The notes: generated by a model not told the origin, from the sequence alone. 15,482 nucleotides of DNA from an uncultured Clostridia bacterium (GCA_947176485.1 CAMWQS010000028.1:1-15482), one strand, 5' to 3'. Shown: positions 1-8,700, counted from the stretch's first letter. A program made the numbers and translations.

Positions 1-101
1 AAACCAAGAACAGAAAGAGAAAGAGAAATTTGCGTCAGAATACGCTTGTTTCTACTACGCAGGAATCAACCGTTAAGTCTATGATTCCTTATAAGGGTTA
101 A
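1..101 (+). CDS. rpmI: 50S ribosomal protein L35, C-terminal part (5' truncated)
   Basis: The reading frame that starts at base 3 gives 32 residues rich in Lys and Arg and ends in the characteristic L35 tail MIPYKG before TAA at 99-101. Bacterial L35 is about 65 residues long, so roughly the first half is cut off by the window edge. It is a small basic protein of the large ribosomal subunit. Its stop codon overlaps the ribosome binding site of rplT, 14 bases before that gene's start. This fits the conserved infC-rpmI-rplT operon, so infC is expected just outside the window. The identification rests on the C-terminal motif and the L20 neighbour. Confidence 0.93.
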   Translation, partial: TKNRKRKRNLRQNTLVSTTQESTVKSMIPYKG

Positions 102-115
102 GGAGGTAAGGCACA

Positions 116-466
116 ATGCGTATTAAAAGAACTGTTAACGCGTTAAAGAAACGCAGAAAGATATTCCGCCTTTCAAAGGGCTATTTCGGCAACAAATCAA
201 AGTCTTACAGAATCGCTCGCGAAGCGGTTATGAAGTCTTTGAACTATGCTTACATCGGCAGAAGGCTTCGTAAGCGCGATATGCGCAGCCTTTGGATTGC
301 CCGCATTAACGCAGCGGCAAGAATTAACGGACTGTCATACTCTAAGTTTATGCACGGTCTTAAGGTTGCGGGCATCAACTTGAACAGAAAGATGCTTGCA
401 GAATTAGCCGTTAACGATGCAACCGCTTTTGCGGCGCTTGCAGCAAAGGCTAAGGCAGCGTTATAA
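116..466 (+). CDS. rplT: 50S ribosomal protein L20
   Basis: This 116-residue, very basic protein matches the full usual length of L20 (about 117 residues). Family hallmarks are visible: an N-terminal MRIKRTVNALKKRRKIF, the segment KGYFGNKSKSYRIA, and RDMRSLWIARINAAAR followed by NGLSYSKFMHGL. L20 binds 23S rRNA early in assembly of the large subunit. The ATG follows a near-perfect Shine-Dalgarno sequence (AAGGAGG, 100-106) that overlaps the rpmI stop, so the two genes are probably translationally coupled. In many Firmicutes L20 or an L20 leader controls this operon; that control region would lie upstream of infC, outside the window. A strong terminator follows 8 bases after the stop. Confidence 0.98.
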   Translation: MRIKRTVNALKKRRKIFRLSKGYFGNKSKSYRIAREAVMKSLNYAYIGRRLRKRDMRSLWIARINAAARINGLSYSKFMHGLKVAGINLNRKMLAELAVNDATAFAALAAKAKAAL

Positions 467-474
467 ATCAAATT

Positions 475-503
475 TTAAGCCTTATTTTAAGGCTTAATTT
501 TTT
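475..503 (+). terminator. Rho-independent terminator after rplT
   Basis: A 10-bp perfect stem (475-484 pairs with 488-497, loop TTT) is followed directly by six T residues (498-503). It ends the rpmI-rplT transcript. It sits only 2 bases before the start codon at 506, so any read-through into the methyltransferase gene would place the hairpin across its ribosome-binding region. Confidence 0.88.
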
Positions 504-505
504 AT

Positions 506-1237
506 ATGGTAATTACGTCAAAATCAAACCCGTTAATAAAAGAAATATCCAAGCTTGCGGATAAAAAGTACAGACGGCTTTGCGGAAAGTACGTCGTTGA
601 AGGCATAAAACCCGTAAAAGAATGTATGTCCGCCGGGTGCAAAATTCTGAATATAATTTGCGTTGAAGGGCTTGAAAGTGAGTTTGAAAACGCCGTTATA
701 GTAAGTAGAGCGGTGTTTGAAAGCATTTCGTCCGAGGTAACGCCGCAAGGCGTTCTTGCGGTGGTAGAATTGCCGCAAAACGGCTTAAAACCGCCCGAAA
801 GCAGTTGTATTCTGTTAGATTGCTTACAAGACCCGGGGAATTTGGGTACGGTAATCCGTACGGCTAACGCTGCAGGATACGGTGAAATTTATCTGATAAA
901 CTGCACCGACCCGTATTCCCCGAAGGCTGTGCGCGCAAGTATGAGCGGAATTTTCTTCGTGAAAGTTTATCAAGGAACCCGTGAGGAAATCCTTGATACG
1001 CTTAACGGCGTGCCGCTTATTTGCGCAGATATGGACGGAGAGAATATATTCTCGTTTAATCCGCCAGACAAGTTTTGCCTTTGTATTGGTAACGAGGGCA
1101 ACGGTATCAGTGACGAAATTATGGACCAGGCGCAATTCAAAGTTAAGATACCTATGCGTGAAACTTGTGAAAGCTTGAATGCGGCGGTATCTGCCGGAAT
1201 TGTGATGTATCAGTTAAAGTACGATAAAAAGAGGTAA
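506..1237 (+). CDS. TrmH-family (SPOUT) rRNA 2'-O-methyltransferase
   Basis: The 243-residue protein has the two-part layout of RNA 2'-O-ribose methyltransferases. A small N-terminal substrate-binding domain (about 1-75) opens with SNPLIKEISKLADKKYR. A SPOUT methyltransferase domain with a trefoil knot (about 90-243) follows. SPOUT motifs are clear: LLDCLQDPGNLGTVIRTANA, then CIGNEGNGISDEI, then IPMRETCESLNAAVSAGIVM. The family transfers a methyl group from S-adenosylmethionine to a ribose in 23S rRNA or tRNA. A relative (YsgA/RlmP) also sits in the pheS-rplT neighbourhood of Bacillus, but the exact target here cannot be read from sequence. The start was chosen because the N-terminus aligns with the family. 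There is no Shine-Dalgarno sequence, and the rplT terminator ends 2 bases upstream. yebC follows after 4 bases. Confidence 0.9.
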   Translation: MVITSKSNPLIKEISKLADKKYRRLCGKYVVEGIKPVKECMSAGCKILNIICVEGLESEFENAVIVSRAVFESISSEVTPQGVLAVVELPQNGLKPPESSCILLDCLQDPGNLGTVIRTANAAGYGEIYLINCTDPYSPKAVRASMSGIFFVKVYQGTREEILDTLNGVPLICADMDGENIFSFNPPDKFCLCIGNEGNGISDEIMDQAQFKVKIPMRETCESLNAAVSAGIVMYQLKYDKKR

Positions 1238-1241
1238 AATT

Positions 1242-1979
1242 ATGTCAGGACATTCAAAATGGCACAATATACAAGCTAAAAAGGGCAAGACGGATGCAGC
1301 ACGTGCGGCGGTGTTCACCAAAATAGGTAGGGAACTTGCCGTTGCCGCAAAGGGTAACCCCAACCCCGACACCAACTCCAAACTTGCCGACGTTATCGCA
1401 AAGGCGAAAGCGGCCAATATGCCTAACGAAAATATAAAGCGTTCAATTGCAAAGGCTGCCGGAGAACTCGGTGATAAGGACTATAAGGAGCTTACCTACG
1501 AAGGATACGGTGTTGCTGGTTCCGCCGTTATCATTAAGACGCTTACCGACAACGTAAACAGAACTGCGGGCGACATTCGTTCGGCGATGGGTAAGTGCGG
1601 CGGACAGATGGGTGCAACCGGTTGCGTATCGTATATGTTTGATAACAAAGGCGTTTTCGTAATCGAAAGAACGGTTGCGCTTGACGAGGATACTATGATG
1701 GAGTATTGCCTTGAAGCCGAAGCCGACGATTACACCGTAGAAGACGACGTTTACGAGGTTTACACAGCGCCCGAAAAATGGTCTGAGGCAAGAAAGTATT
1801 TTGAAGGTAAGGGTGTAACCTTCCTTGAAGCTGAAATAAAAATGATTCCTCAGAATTATATAACCTTAGCCGGTGACAAACTCGAAACGTTTATGAAAAT
1901 GCTTGATAAGCTTGAAGAACTTGACGACGTTCAGTCAGTTTATCATAACGTAGAGCTTCCGGACGATGAAGAAGAATAA
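1242..1979 (+). CDS. yebC: YebC/PmpR family regulator/translation factor
   Basis: This 245-residue protein is full length for the YebC/PmpR/TACO1 family. It begins with the signature MSGHSKWHNIQAKKGKTDAA and keeps the conserved NPDTNSKLADVIAKAKAANM and GGQMGATGCVSYMF segments, and it ends in an acidic tail. Older work describes YebC as a DNA-binding transcription regulator. More recent work on homologues supports a role in translation, helping ribosomes through difficult proline-rich stretches. The placement directly behind a rRNA methyltransferase and ribosomal protein genes suits the translational role, but that is inference. A ribosome binding site (AAAGAGG) lies 8-10 bases before the ATG. 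The gap to the upstream gene is 4 bases, so the two are co-transcribed. Confidence 0.96.
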   Translation: MSGHSKWHNIQAKKGKTDAARAAVFTKIGRELAVAAKGNPNPDTNSKLADVIAKAKAANMPNENIKRSIAKAAGELGDKDYKELTYEGYGVAGSAVIIKTLTDNVNRTAGDIRSAMGKCGGQMGATGCVSYMFDNKGVFVIERTVALDEDTMMEYCLEAEADDYTVEDDVYEVYTAPEKWSEARKYFEGKGVTFLEAEIKMIPQNYITLAGDKLETFMKMLDKLEELDDVQSVYHNVELPDDEEE

Positions 1980-1988
1980 AAACGTTTT

Positions 1989-2016
1989 AAAACCGTCTAA
2001 TTTAAGGCGGTTTTTT
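1989..2016 (+). terminator. Rho-independent terminator after yebC
   Basis: A 10-bp stem (1989-1998 with 2005-2014, one G-T pair, 6-base loop) runs into a T6 tract (2011-2016). It closes the methyltransferase-yebC unit. Confidence 0.93.
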
Positions 2017-2051
2017 CGTATAAAAAATTCAAGGTGGCGCAAGATATTATT

Positions 2052-2085
2052 ACAAGCGCATGCGCTTTAATATATATGTGCTTGT
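2052..2085. repeat. Palindrome with two mutually exclusive hairpin pairings
   Basis: Bases 2054-2067 form a perfect 14-bp palindrome (AAGCGCATGCGCTT). The left half (2052-2060) can instead pair with 2077-2085, 9 bp with one G-T pair. The two pairings exclude each other. This could be a protein-binding operator or a switching RNA structure in the leader of the gene at 2191; no function is proven. Confidence 0.45.
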
Positions 2086-2090
2086 TTGCT

Positions 2091-2113
2091 AAAATACCTT
2101 AATGGGTATTTTT
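2091..2113. terminator. Possible second terminator-like hairpin
   Basis: An 8-bp perfect stem (2091-2098 with 2105-2112, loop TTAATG) ends in five T residues. The stem is AT-rich, so it is weaker than the hairpin at 1989. It may be a back-up terminator for yebC or part of the leader of the next gene. Confidence 0.4.
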
Positions 2114-2125
2114 GCGAATAAGCGG

Positions 2126-2165
2126 GGGAGTATTCTTAAATTGAATACTCCCTAATGTATTTTTT
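2126..2165 (+). other. Hairpin with offset T tract upstream of the solute-binding-like gene
   Basis: A 10-bp perfect stem (2126-2135 with 2143-2152, 7-base loop) is followed after 7 bases by T6 (2160-2165). The spacing is too long for a standard terminator. It lies 38 bases before the start at 2191, so it could be an attenuator, an mRNA-stabilising stem or a repressor site. Confidence 0.4.
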
Positions 2166-2190
2166 ATGGGCATAAACAATAAAATAATAT

Positions 2191-3126
2191 ATGCCGAAAT
2201 TCAAAATTCCGATAAATAAAACTAAGATTATAAGAACTTTGCTGTTTGTGCTCTGTTTAGCGATAATTATCACCGTACCAATAATGGCAACAGTGCAGAG
2301 AACAGATAACGCCGATGCGGACGAAATGACCGTTTTAACGCTGTGGCAAATAGACGGATTTGAGGGCGGTAAAGGCTCGCGTGCAGCATATTTGCAAAAC
2401 CTTGGCGACGAGTTCTCTAAAAATAGTGGATGCTACGTAACTGTAAATTCGCTTTCAGCAGACGCTGCAAGGCTAAATTTAAGCAAAGGTACCGTTCCTG
2501 ACTTAATTTCATACGGTGCCGGGATGTTTGGTATTGAGGGTTATATTCGCGGGGAAAAACTTTATTATACTTGGTGCAACGGCGGATATTGCTTTCTTTC
2601 TGTTGATACAAGCGCAAATTTTGAAGACGTATCAACCAATAATCTTGTAATAAACGGCGGTACGGGAAATCTTGCGGATGCAGCCGCGTTACTTTGTGGG
2701 GTTAACGGTGCGGAAGTTGTCAAACCTACGGCTGCGTACGTTAAACTGATTAACGGCGAATACAAGTACCTTTTAGGCACGCAGAGAGATATTTTCAGAC
2801 TGAGGACGCGTGGAATTGCTTATTCAATTAAGCCCATAACCGAGTTTAACGATTTGTATCAAAATATTTCGATTACTTGTACCGATACGAGAAAGTCAGC
2901 ATTAGCAAAACAGTTTATAGAATATCTGCTTGAACATCAAGACGACGTAACTAAGCTTGGGTTAATGGCGGCGGGCAAAAATCTTTACGATGACGATATG
3001 CGTTTAATAGAGGGAATCACGTACGAGTGTCGTCTAATTACACCAATAAACGAAGGCTTTAAAAATGAAATTAACAAAGCGATAATAAATTGTGATATAA
3101 AAAACTTGAAAAATTTACTCAATTAA
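2191..3126 (+). CDS. Orphan extracytoplasmic solute-binding-protein-like protein
   Basis: The 311-residue protein starts with a basic stretch and one hydrophobic segment (about residues 14-34), which would act as a signal peptide or membrane anchor. Residues about 46-100 resemble type 1 sugar ABC-transporter binding proteins: LTLWQIDGFEGGKGSR, then a conserved VPDLISYGAGM-like element, and later a helix (AKQFIEYLLEHQDD) typical of the closing domain. There is no cysteine lipobox after the hydrophobic segment, unlike most Gram-positive binding proteins, and the length is below the usual 400-450 residues. No permease or ATPase gene is nearby. It may be a degenerate or repurposed binding protein tethered to the membrane. 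No Shine-Dalgarno sequence is visible before the ATG. The ligand is unknown. Confidence 0.65.
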   Translation: MPKFKIPINKTKIIRTLLFVLCLAIIITVPIMATVQRTDNADADEMTVLTLWQIDGFEGGKGSRAAYLQNLGDEFSKNSGCYVTVNSLSADAARLNLSKGTVPDLISYGAGMFGIEGYIRGEKLYYTWCNGGYCFLSVDTSANFEDVSTNNLVINGGTGNLADAAALLCGVNGAEVVKPTAAYVKLINGEYKYLLGTQRDIFRLRTRGIAYSIKPITEFNDLYQNISITCTDTRKSALAKQFIEYLLEHQDDVTKLGLMAAGKNLYDDDMRLIEGITYECRLITPINEGFKNEINKAIINCDIKNLKNLLN

Positions 3127-3155
3127 TTGAAATAAGTGTAAAAAAATGGTATTAT
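3127..3155 (+). promoter_or_regulatory. Sigma-A-type promoter of the murB operon
   Basis: TTGAAA (3127-3132) and TATTAT (3150-3155) are separated by 17 bases. Transcription would start near 3162, only about 8 bases before the TTG start of murB and inside its ribosome binding site, so the leader would be unusually short. Confidence 0.65.
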
Positions 3156-3169
3156 TGTAGAGGTGGAAA

Positions 3170-4066
3170 TTGCGTAGACTTGAAAACGCCGTAAAATCCG
3201 TTAAATTTGAGCCTAATTTCGACTTTTCAAAACACACAACTTACGGTTTAGGCGGTATAGCTAATGCGGCCTATTTTCCGCAAAACGAAGAGGAAGCCGT
3301 TGTTGTATATAAATATCTGAAAAATATCGGCGAAAAGTTTATAATTTTAGGGAAAGGCTCTAATCTTTTAGTATCGGATAAGTATTTTGACGGCTCGGTA
3401 ATTTACACGAAATATTTACAAGGCATTGAAATAGAGGGAAACTGTCTTAAAATTTTAAGCGGAACTTCGGTACAACAGCTTCTAACTTTTTGCGTTAAAA
3501 ACGGGATAACTGGTTTCGAGTATCTTGCGGCAATCCCCGCAAGCATAGGCGGACTTGCCGTAATGAACGGCGGAACGAGCGATAGGCGCATTTCAAGTAA
3601 TATTTTATCTGTCAAAGTGTTTGACGGGAAAATGCGTGAGTTTTCAAATAAAAACTGTAATTTTGGCAATAAACATAGTACTATGTCAGACATAAATGCC
3701 ATAATTTTGGCAGTTTATGCGGGTTTTGAGCGTGAAAAGCCCGAAAAGGTTGAAGAAAATATTAATTGCTATCTTAACAAAAGAAAGGCGCAGCCGAAGG
3801 GAAAAAGCTGTGGTTGCGTATTCAAAAATCCGGAAGGACTTAGTGCCGGAAAGTTAATAGACGATTTGGGTTTAAAGGGAATGAAAATCGGCGGGGCACA
3901 AGTCAGCCGTGAACACGCTAATTTTATTATAAATAACGGAGGAAGTTCAGCCGACGTTTACGCGCTTATAAAAGCCGTTAAGATGACCGTTTACGAGAAA
4001 ACGGGGATAAACCTTGAAGAAGAGGTTATTTACATAGGTGAATTTAATGATGAACTTAACTGCTGA
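3170..4066 (+). CDS. murB: UDP-N-acetylenolpyruvoylglucosamine reductase
   Basis: The 298-residue protein has the MurB layout: an FAD-binding domain (about 15-195, with TTYGLGGIANAAYFPQ, LGKGSNLLVSD and AAIPASIGGLAVMNGG) and a C-terminal substrate domain (about 200-298, with CVFKNPEGLSAGKLIDDLGL and SREHANFIINNGG). It reduces UDP-GlcNAc-enolpyruvate to UDP-MurNAc with NADPH in the cytoplasm, the second committed step of peptidoglycan synthesis. The general-acid position that is Ser in E. coli (Ser229) appears to be Cys216 here, a change also known in some homologues. The start is TTG, supported by AGAGGTGG at 3159-3166. The 3' end overlaps the PHP gene by 20 bases, so the genes are coupled. 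Confidence 0.95.
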   Translation: MRRLENAVKSVKFEPNFDFSKHTTYGLGGIANAAYFPQNEEEAVVVYKYLKNIGEKFIILGKGSNLLVSDKYFDGSVIYTKYLQGIEIEGNCLKILSGTSVQQLLTFCVKNGITGFEYLAAIPASIGGLAVMNGGTSDRRISSNILSVKVFDGKMREFSNKNCNFGNKHSTMSDINAIILAVYAGFEREKPEKVEENINCYLNKRKAQPKGKSCGCVFKNPEGLSAGKLIDDLGLKGMKIGGAQVSREHANFIINNGGSSADVYALIKAVKMTVYEKTGINLEEEVIYIGEFNDELNC

Positions 4067-4826
4067 TTATCATACTCATACGCCGTATTCTCACGGCAAA
4101 AATACGGTTTGGGAAAACGCCAAGGCGGCAAAATCAAAAGGGCTTTTACAAGTTGGAATTACCGACCACGGCTTTAATCACTTACTTTTTGGCTTAAAAC
4201 GCAAAAATTTGGCCGATTTGAGAGCCGAAATTGACGAGGCGGAGAAGATTACGGGCGTTAAGGTGCTGATGGGAATGGAAAGCAATTTGATTTCCGTCAA
4301 CGGCGAAACGGATATGAAAGAGAGTGATTTGCAGTATTTCGATTTATATCTGTGTGGGATACACGAGGTACTCAAATATAAAAAATTTTCAGACTTTTAC
4401 AACATTATGGTTAAAAACTATATGGCGTACAAGTTTGGTAGAACTCCTTCAAAGAAAATAATCGACACAACGACCAAGGCTTATATTAACGCTGTTAAAA
4501 ACAACCCTATTGATATTTTAACGCACATTAACTATAAGTGTTATTGCGACATAGAAGAGGTTGCAAAGTGCTGTGCAGATTATGGGACTTATATCGAAAT
4601 TAATACTAAAAAAAGGCACGTTTCGGCAGAGGAGCTTAACAGAATGGCTGCCACCGGAGTGCGTTTTGTAATTGATTCGGACGCGCACTCAGCGGAAAGA
4701 GTTGGCGACACGAAGATTGCAGAAGAAATTTTGAAAGAGGCAAGTGTTCCTTTGGAACAAATCGACAATATTGACGGCCGCTTACCAAAGTTCAGGTTTC
4801 AAGAATACAAGTTAAGAAAGTTATAA
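4047..4826 (+). CDS. PHP-domain phosphoesterase, histidinol-phosphatase/YcdX type
   Basis: This 259-residue protein carries the metal ligands of the PHP family, numbered from ATG 4047: HTH (His9, His11), ITDHG (Asp40, His41), Glu78 in GMESNL, His106 in CGIHEV, a His in LTHINY, and DSDAH near the C-terminus. These typically bind three metal ions for phosphate ester hydrolysis. A PHP gene at this place between murB and rapZ/whiA is common in Clostridia; its physiological substrate there is not firmly known. There are no his genes nearby, so a histidine-pathway role is not supported. The in-frame GTG at 4038 overlaps the likely ribosome binding site AGGTG (4036-4040), so ATG 4047 or 4050 is preferred. 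whiA starts one base after the stop. Confidence 0.85.
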   Translation: MMNLTADYHTHTPYSHGKNTVWENAKAAKSKGLLQVGITDHGFNHLLFGLKRKNLADLRAEIDEAEKITGVKVLMGMESNLISVNGETDMKESDLQYFDLYLCGIHEVLKYKKFSDFYNIMVKNYMAYKFGRTPSKKIIDTTTKAYINAVKNNPIDILTHINYKCYCDIEEVAKCCADYGTYIEINTKKRHVSAEELNRMAATGVRFVIDSDAHSAERVGDTKIAEEILKEASVPLEQIDNIDGRLPKFRFQEYKLRKL

Positions 4827-4827
4827 T

Positions 4828-5781
4828 ATGTTAAATTTTACCGAAGAAATTAAAAATGAAATAACTTCATCAGTCGTTTCGGACAAGGAAGGTGCGCGGG
4901 CAATTCTGTCTGCGTTTATCCGCACAAGCGGAAGTATAATTTCACGCAACGGCTTTTTCGGCTTTGAGCTTGTAACCGAAAACGAACGCACCGCAGAATT
5001 CTTTTTAAACCTTTTGGAAGAAGACTTTGGGCTTTCTTTAACCGTTTCTGGTGCTAAATTTGACCTTTTGAGCGGTAAGGACAAGCTCGCCTTCGAGTGT
5101 GCCGATGAAAAAACCGACAAGCTTTTGAAAGAGCTTAAAATAGTCGACGAGGATGAAGACGGGTATTTTCTGAATTTCTCGGTTGACGAAGATATATTCG
5201 AAAACGAAAATTGTATTGCTAATTATATTAAAGGCGCATTTCTTGGCGGCGGTAGCTGTACTTTACCTGAGGAAGGGATATCAAGTCGCACGGGGTATCA
5301 TTTTGAAATAGTTTTTTCAAATAAGCTGACGGCAAATGACTTTTTAGACCTTTTGTGCGAGTTTGAAATTCTTGCAAAACTCGTTATGCGCAAGGATAAG
5401 TGGGTCGTTTACGCCAAGAGTAAGGCGGTTATTTCCGATATTTTTGCAGTGATGGGCTGCGACAACGGGCTTGAAAAGCTGAACCGTGTAGTTGAACTTA
5501 AGGATAAACAAAATAATGCAAACAGAATTAACAACTGCTCGGTTTCAAATATAGATAAGACGGTTACGGCATCGGTAAATCAAGTTAAGGCGATAGAGAT
5601 TATTTCCCAGACGATAGGCCTTCAAAGCCTTGATAAACCGCTATTTGAAGTTGCAGAGTGCCGCTTAGCCGACAAAAACGCGTCTATGCAAGAACTTGCC
5701 GAGAGGCTGAACATATCAAAAAGCTGTTTAAACCACAGAATGAGAAAATTGAGCGAGCTTGCGCTTTCGCTTACCGATTGA
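4828..5781 (+). CDS. whiA: WhiA DNA-binding protein
   Basis: The 317-residue protein matches the length and order of WhiA. A LAGLIDADG-homing-endonuclease-like fold occupies about 1-210, including the degenerate motif GAFLGGGSCTLPE. A C-terminal helix-turn-helix (about 225-310) carries the signatures NRINNCSVSNIDKT and ELAERLNISKSCLNHRMRKL. WhiA controls sporulation-linked division in actinomycetes; in Firmicutes it affects division and chromosome segregation. It has no nuclease activity. In most Firmicutes whiA follows rapZ and yvcK. Here it follows the PHP gene with a 1-base gap, so both are missing from this locus. Its TGA stop lies 7 bases before the dnaE ATG and forms part of that gene's ribosome binding site. 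Confidence 0.95.
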   Translation: MLNFTEEIKNEITSSVVSDKEGARAILSAFIRTSGSIISRNGFFGFELVTENERTAEFFLNLLEEDFGLSLTVSGAKFDLLSGKDKLAFECADEKTDKLLKELKIVDEDEDGYFLNFSVDEDIFENENCIANYIKGAFLGGGSCTLPEEGISSRTGYHFEIVFSNKLTANDFLDLLCEFEILAKLVMRKDKWVVYAKSKAVISDIFAVMGCDNGLEKLNRVVELKDKQNNANRINNCSVSNIDKTVTASVNQVKAIEIISQTIGLQSLDKPLFEVAECRLADKNASMQELAERLNISKSCLNHRMRKLSELALSLTD

Positions 5782-5788
5782 GGAACTT

Positions 5789-8700
5789 ATGACGGATTTC
5801 GTACATTTACATCTACACACGGAATATTCGCTTTTAGACGGCGCGTGCAAGATAGACAATTTAATAAGCTATTGTAAGAAAAACGGCATTGATACCGTAT
5901 GTATTACCGACCACGGCAATATGTACGGCACCTTGCAGCTTGCTGAAAAAGCGTACCAAGCAGGAATAAAGTACATAATCGGTTGCGAATTCTATTTGAC
6001 GGCGAACATGAACGACAAGTCGTCAAATACTGCCGAGCACTTAATTTTGCTTGCAAAAAATAAAGCGGGCTATAAAAATCTCGTTCAGCTTGATTCAATG
6101 GCGTTCGTGGACGGGTTCTACTATAAACCGAAAATCGATTACAAGGTTTTAAAGGAACACTCCGAAGGCGTGATTTGCCTTTCCGCTTGCATAGCGGGTG
6201 GAGTACCCAGAAGATTACTTGCAGGCGATTACGATGGCGCAAGAAAGCTTGCATTAGAGCTTAAAGACACTTTCGGCGACGACTTCTATATTGAAATTCA
6301 AAACCACGGTATAGAAGAAGAACAGCGCGTTTTGCCCCTTTTATTAAAACTTGCAGACGATATAGGTGTTGAAATCGTTGCAACGAACGACGTCCACTAT
6401 CTTGAAAAAGAGGACGCCGAGATGCAGGACGTTCTGATGTGCATTCAGATGAAGAAGCAGCTCGACGACCCCAAGAGAATGAAATTCTCTACCAACGAGT
6501 TTTATTTTAAGACGGGCGACGAAATGGCTTCGTTGTTCCCTAATCAGCCTAAAGCTATTTCAAACACGAGGGTAATTGCCGATAAAGTTACCGAACCGGC
6601 GTTCAATTTGGACAAAAAGGGCTACCCCATAAAGGATAAAACGCTTATTCCTGAATACACGCCGCAAGACGGTTCTACGGCTGAGGAGTATTTAAGAAGG
6701 CTTACCGACGAAGGATTAAAGAAGCGTTACGGCGATAAGCTCTCACAAAGGGAGCTTGACAGAGCTAAGTACGAGCTTGATATTATCTGCGGCATGGGTT
6801 ACGCAGACTATTATCTCGTAGTTTGGGACTTTATTAACTGGTCCAAAGAGCAAGGCATACCCGTAGGCCCCGGCCGTGGCTCGGGCGTAAGTTCTATCGT
6901 TGCTTATTCCATAGGAATAACCGACGTTGAACCCTTGCAATACGACCTTCTTTTCGAGCGCTTTTTGAACCCCGACCGTGTATCGATGCCCGACTTCGAT
7001 ATCGACTTCTGCACCGATAGACGTGAAGAAACTATTGAATACGTAAGGCAGAAGTACGGCGTTGAAAACGTTTGCCAGATAGTAACCTTCGGTACTATGG
7101 CGGCGAAAAACTCGATTAAAGACGTCGGCCGCGTTATGCGCGTGCCTTATTCCGAAACCGACCGACTTACCAAAATAATGGACGGCAAGACCTCAATAAG
7201 CGACCTTTTGGGAAGAAGGTTAGAGAGCGCAAAAGCCAAGTATGAAAGCGAAACCGACGAGGACAAAAAAGCCGAGCTTTTAAGTAAATACGACGAGTTA
7301 AAAGTAGCAAGAAACAGCGAATTTTGCAGCATTTACGAAACCGACGATACTCTGAGAAGAGTTATCGACATGGCGTTGAAAATTGAGGGTATGCCCCGCC
7401 AGACGGGTATGCACGCCGCAGGCGTAGTAATCTGCCAAAAGAGAATTGCGGACAACGTGCCCCTATCTAGGAACGGCGAAGATATAACCACGCAATTCGT
7501 CGCCAAGGAAATAGAGGCGTTGGGAATGTTAAAAATGGACTTCCTTGCGCTTGTAACTTTGACGGATATTAAGAAGTGCGTCGATTATATAAAAGAAGAC
7601 CACGGTCTTGAAGTTGACTTTAACAAAATAGGTTACGAGGACGAGGGCGCGTATTCGCTGATTGCGGAAGGCGACACCGACGGGGTGTTTCAACTCGAAG
7701 CCGGCGGCATGAAAAGGTTCATGAAAACCTTGAAACCCGATACGCTTGAAGATTTGATAGCGGGCGTTTCACTGTATCGTCCCGGTCCCATGAAGTTCAT
7801 TGATTCTTTCTGCGCAAGAAAGCACGAGCAAGAGCCTATAACTTACGACTGCGAACAAGAGAAGCAGATTTTAAAAGTTACCTACGGCATACCAGTTTAT
7901 CAAGAGCAGGTTATGCAGATTTTCCAAAACCTTGCGGGTTTCTCGCTTGGTGAAGCTGACCTCGTTCGCCGTGCGATGGGCAAGAAAGACAAGAAGACGC
8001 TTATGGCGCAGAAAGAAAAGTTTATTAACGGCGGCGTAAGCGATATAAACGGAAGTAAAATCGACGGATGTGTGCATAACGGTATTCCCGCAGACGTTGC
8101 AAACAAGATTTTCGGTGATATGGAGGGATTTGCCTCGTACGCTTTCAATAAGTCTCACGCAGCGGCTTACGCAACGCTTGCCTATCAGACGGCGTGGCTT
8201 AAAAAGTATTACTGCAAAGAATTTATTTGCGCACTTTTGAACAACCGTTTAAACAAGATTGACGAAATTACGAAGTACGTACTTTATCTAAAAGATAAAA
8301 AGTATAAGGTTTTCCCTCCCGATATCAATAAAAGCCGTTCTGTTTTTAAGGTAGAAAAGGACGGCGTGCGCTTCGGACTTTCTGCCTTGAAGGGTGTAGG
8401 GCAAGCCGTAGTTGACAGCATTATTGAAGAAAGAGAAAAGAACGGTAATTTCAAAAATTTCCCCGATTTCGTGTCACGCTGCATCGCAGATTTGAACTCC
8501 CGCTTGGTAGAAGGACTTATTTACGCAGGTGCATTTGACGAAATGGGCACGCCGCGCTCTCAGCTTGCCGCTGTATACGAAGATTTGTGCGCCCGTGCAA
8601 AGGCGATTAATAAGCAGAAAAGTGGGGCGCAAATGAGCCTTTTCGGCGACTTCATAGAAGACGAAACGCTTGAAGTTACTTATCCGAACGTTCCTGAGCT

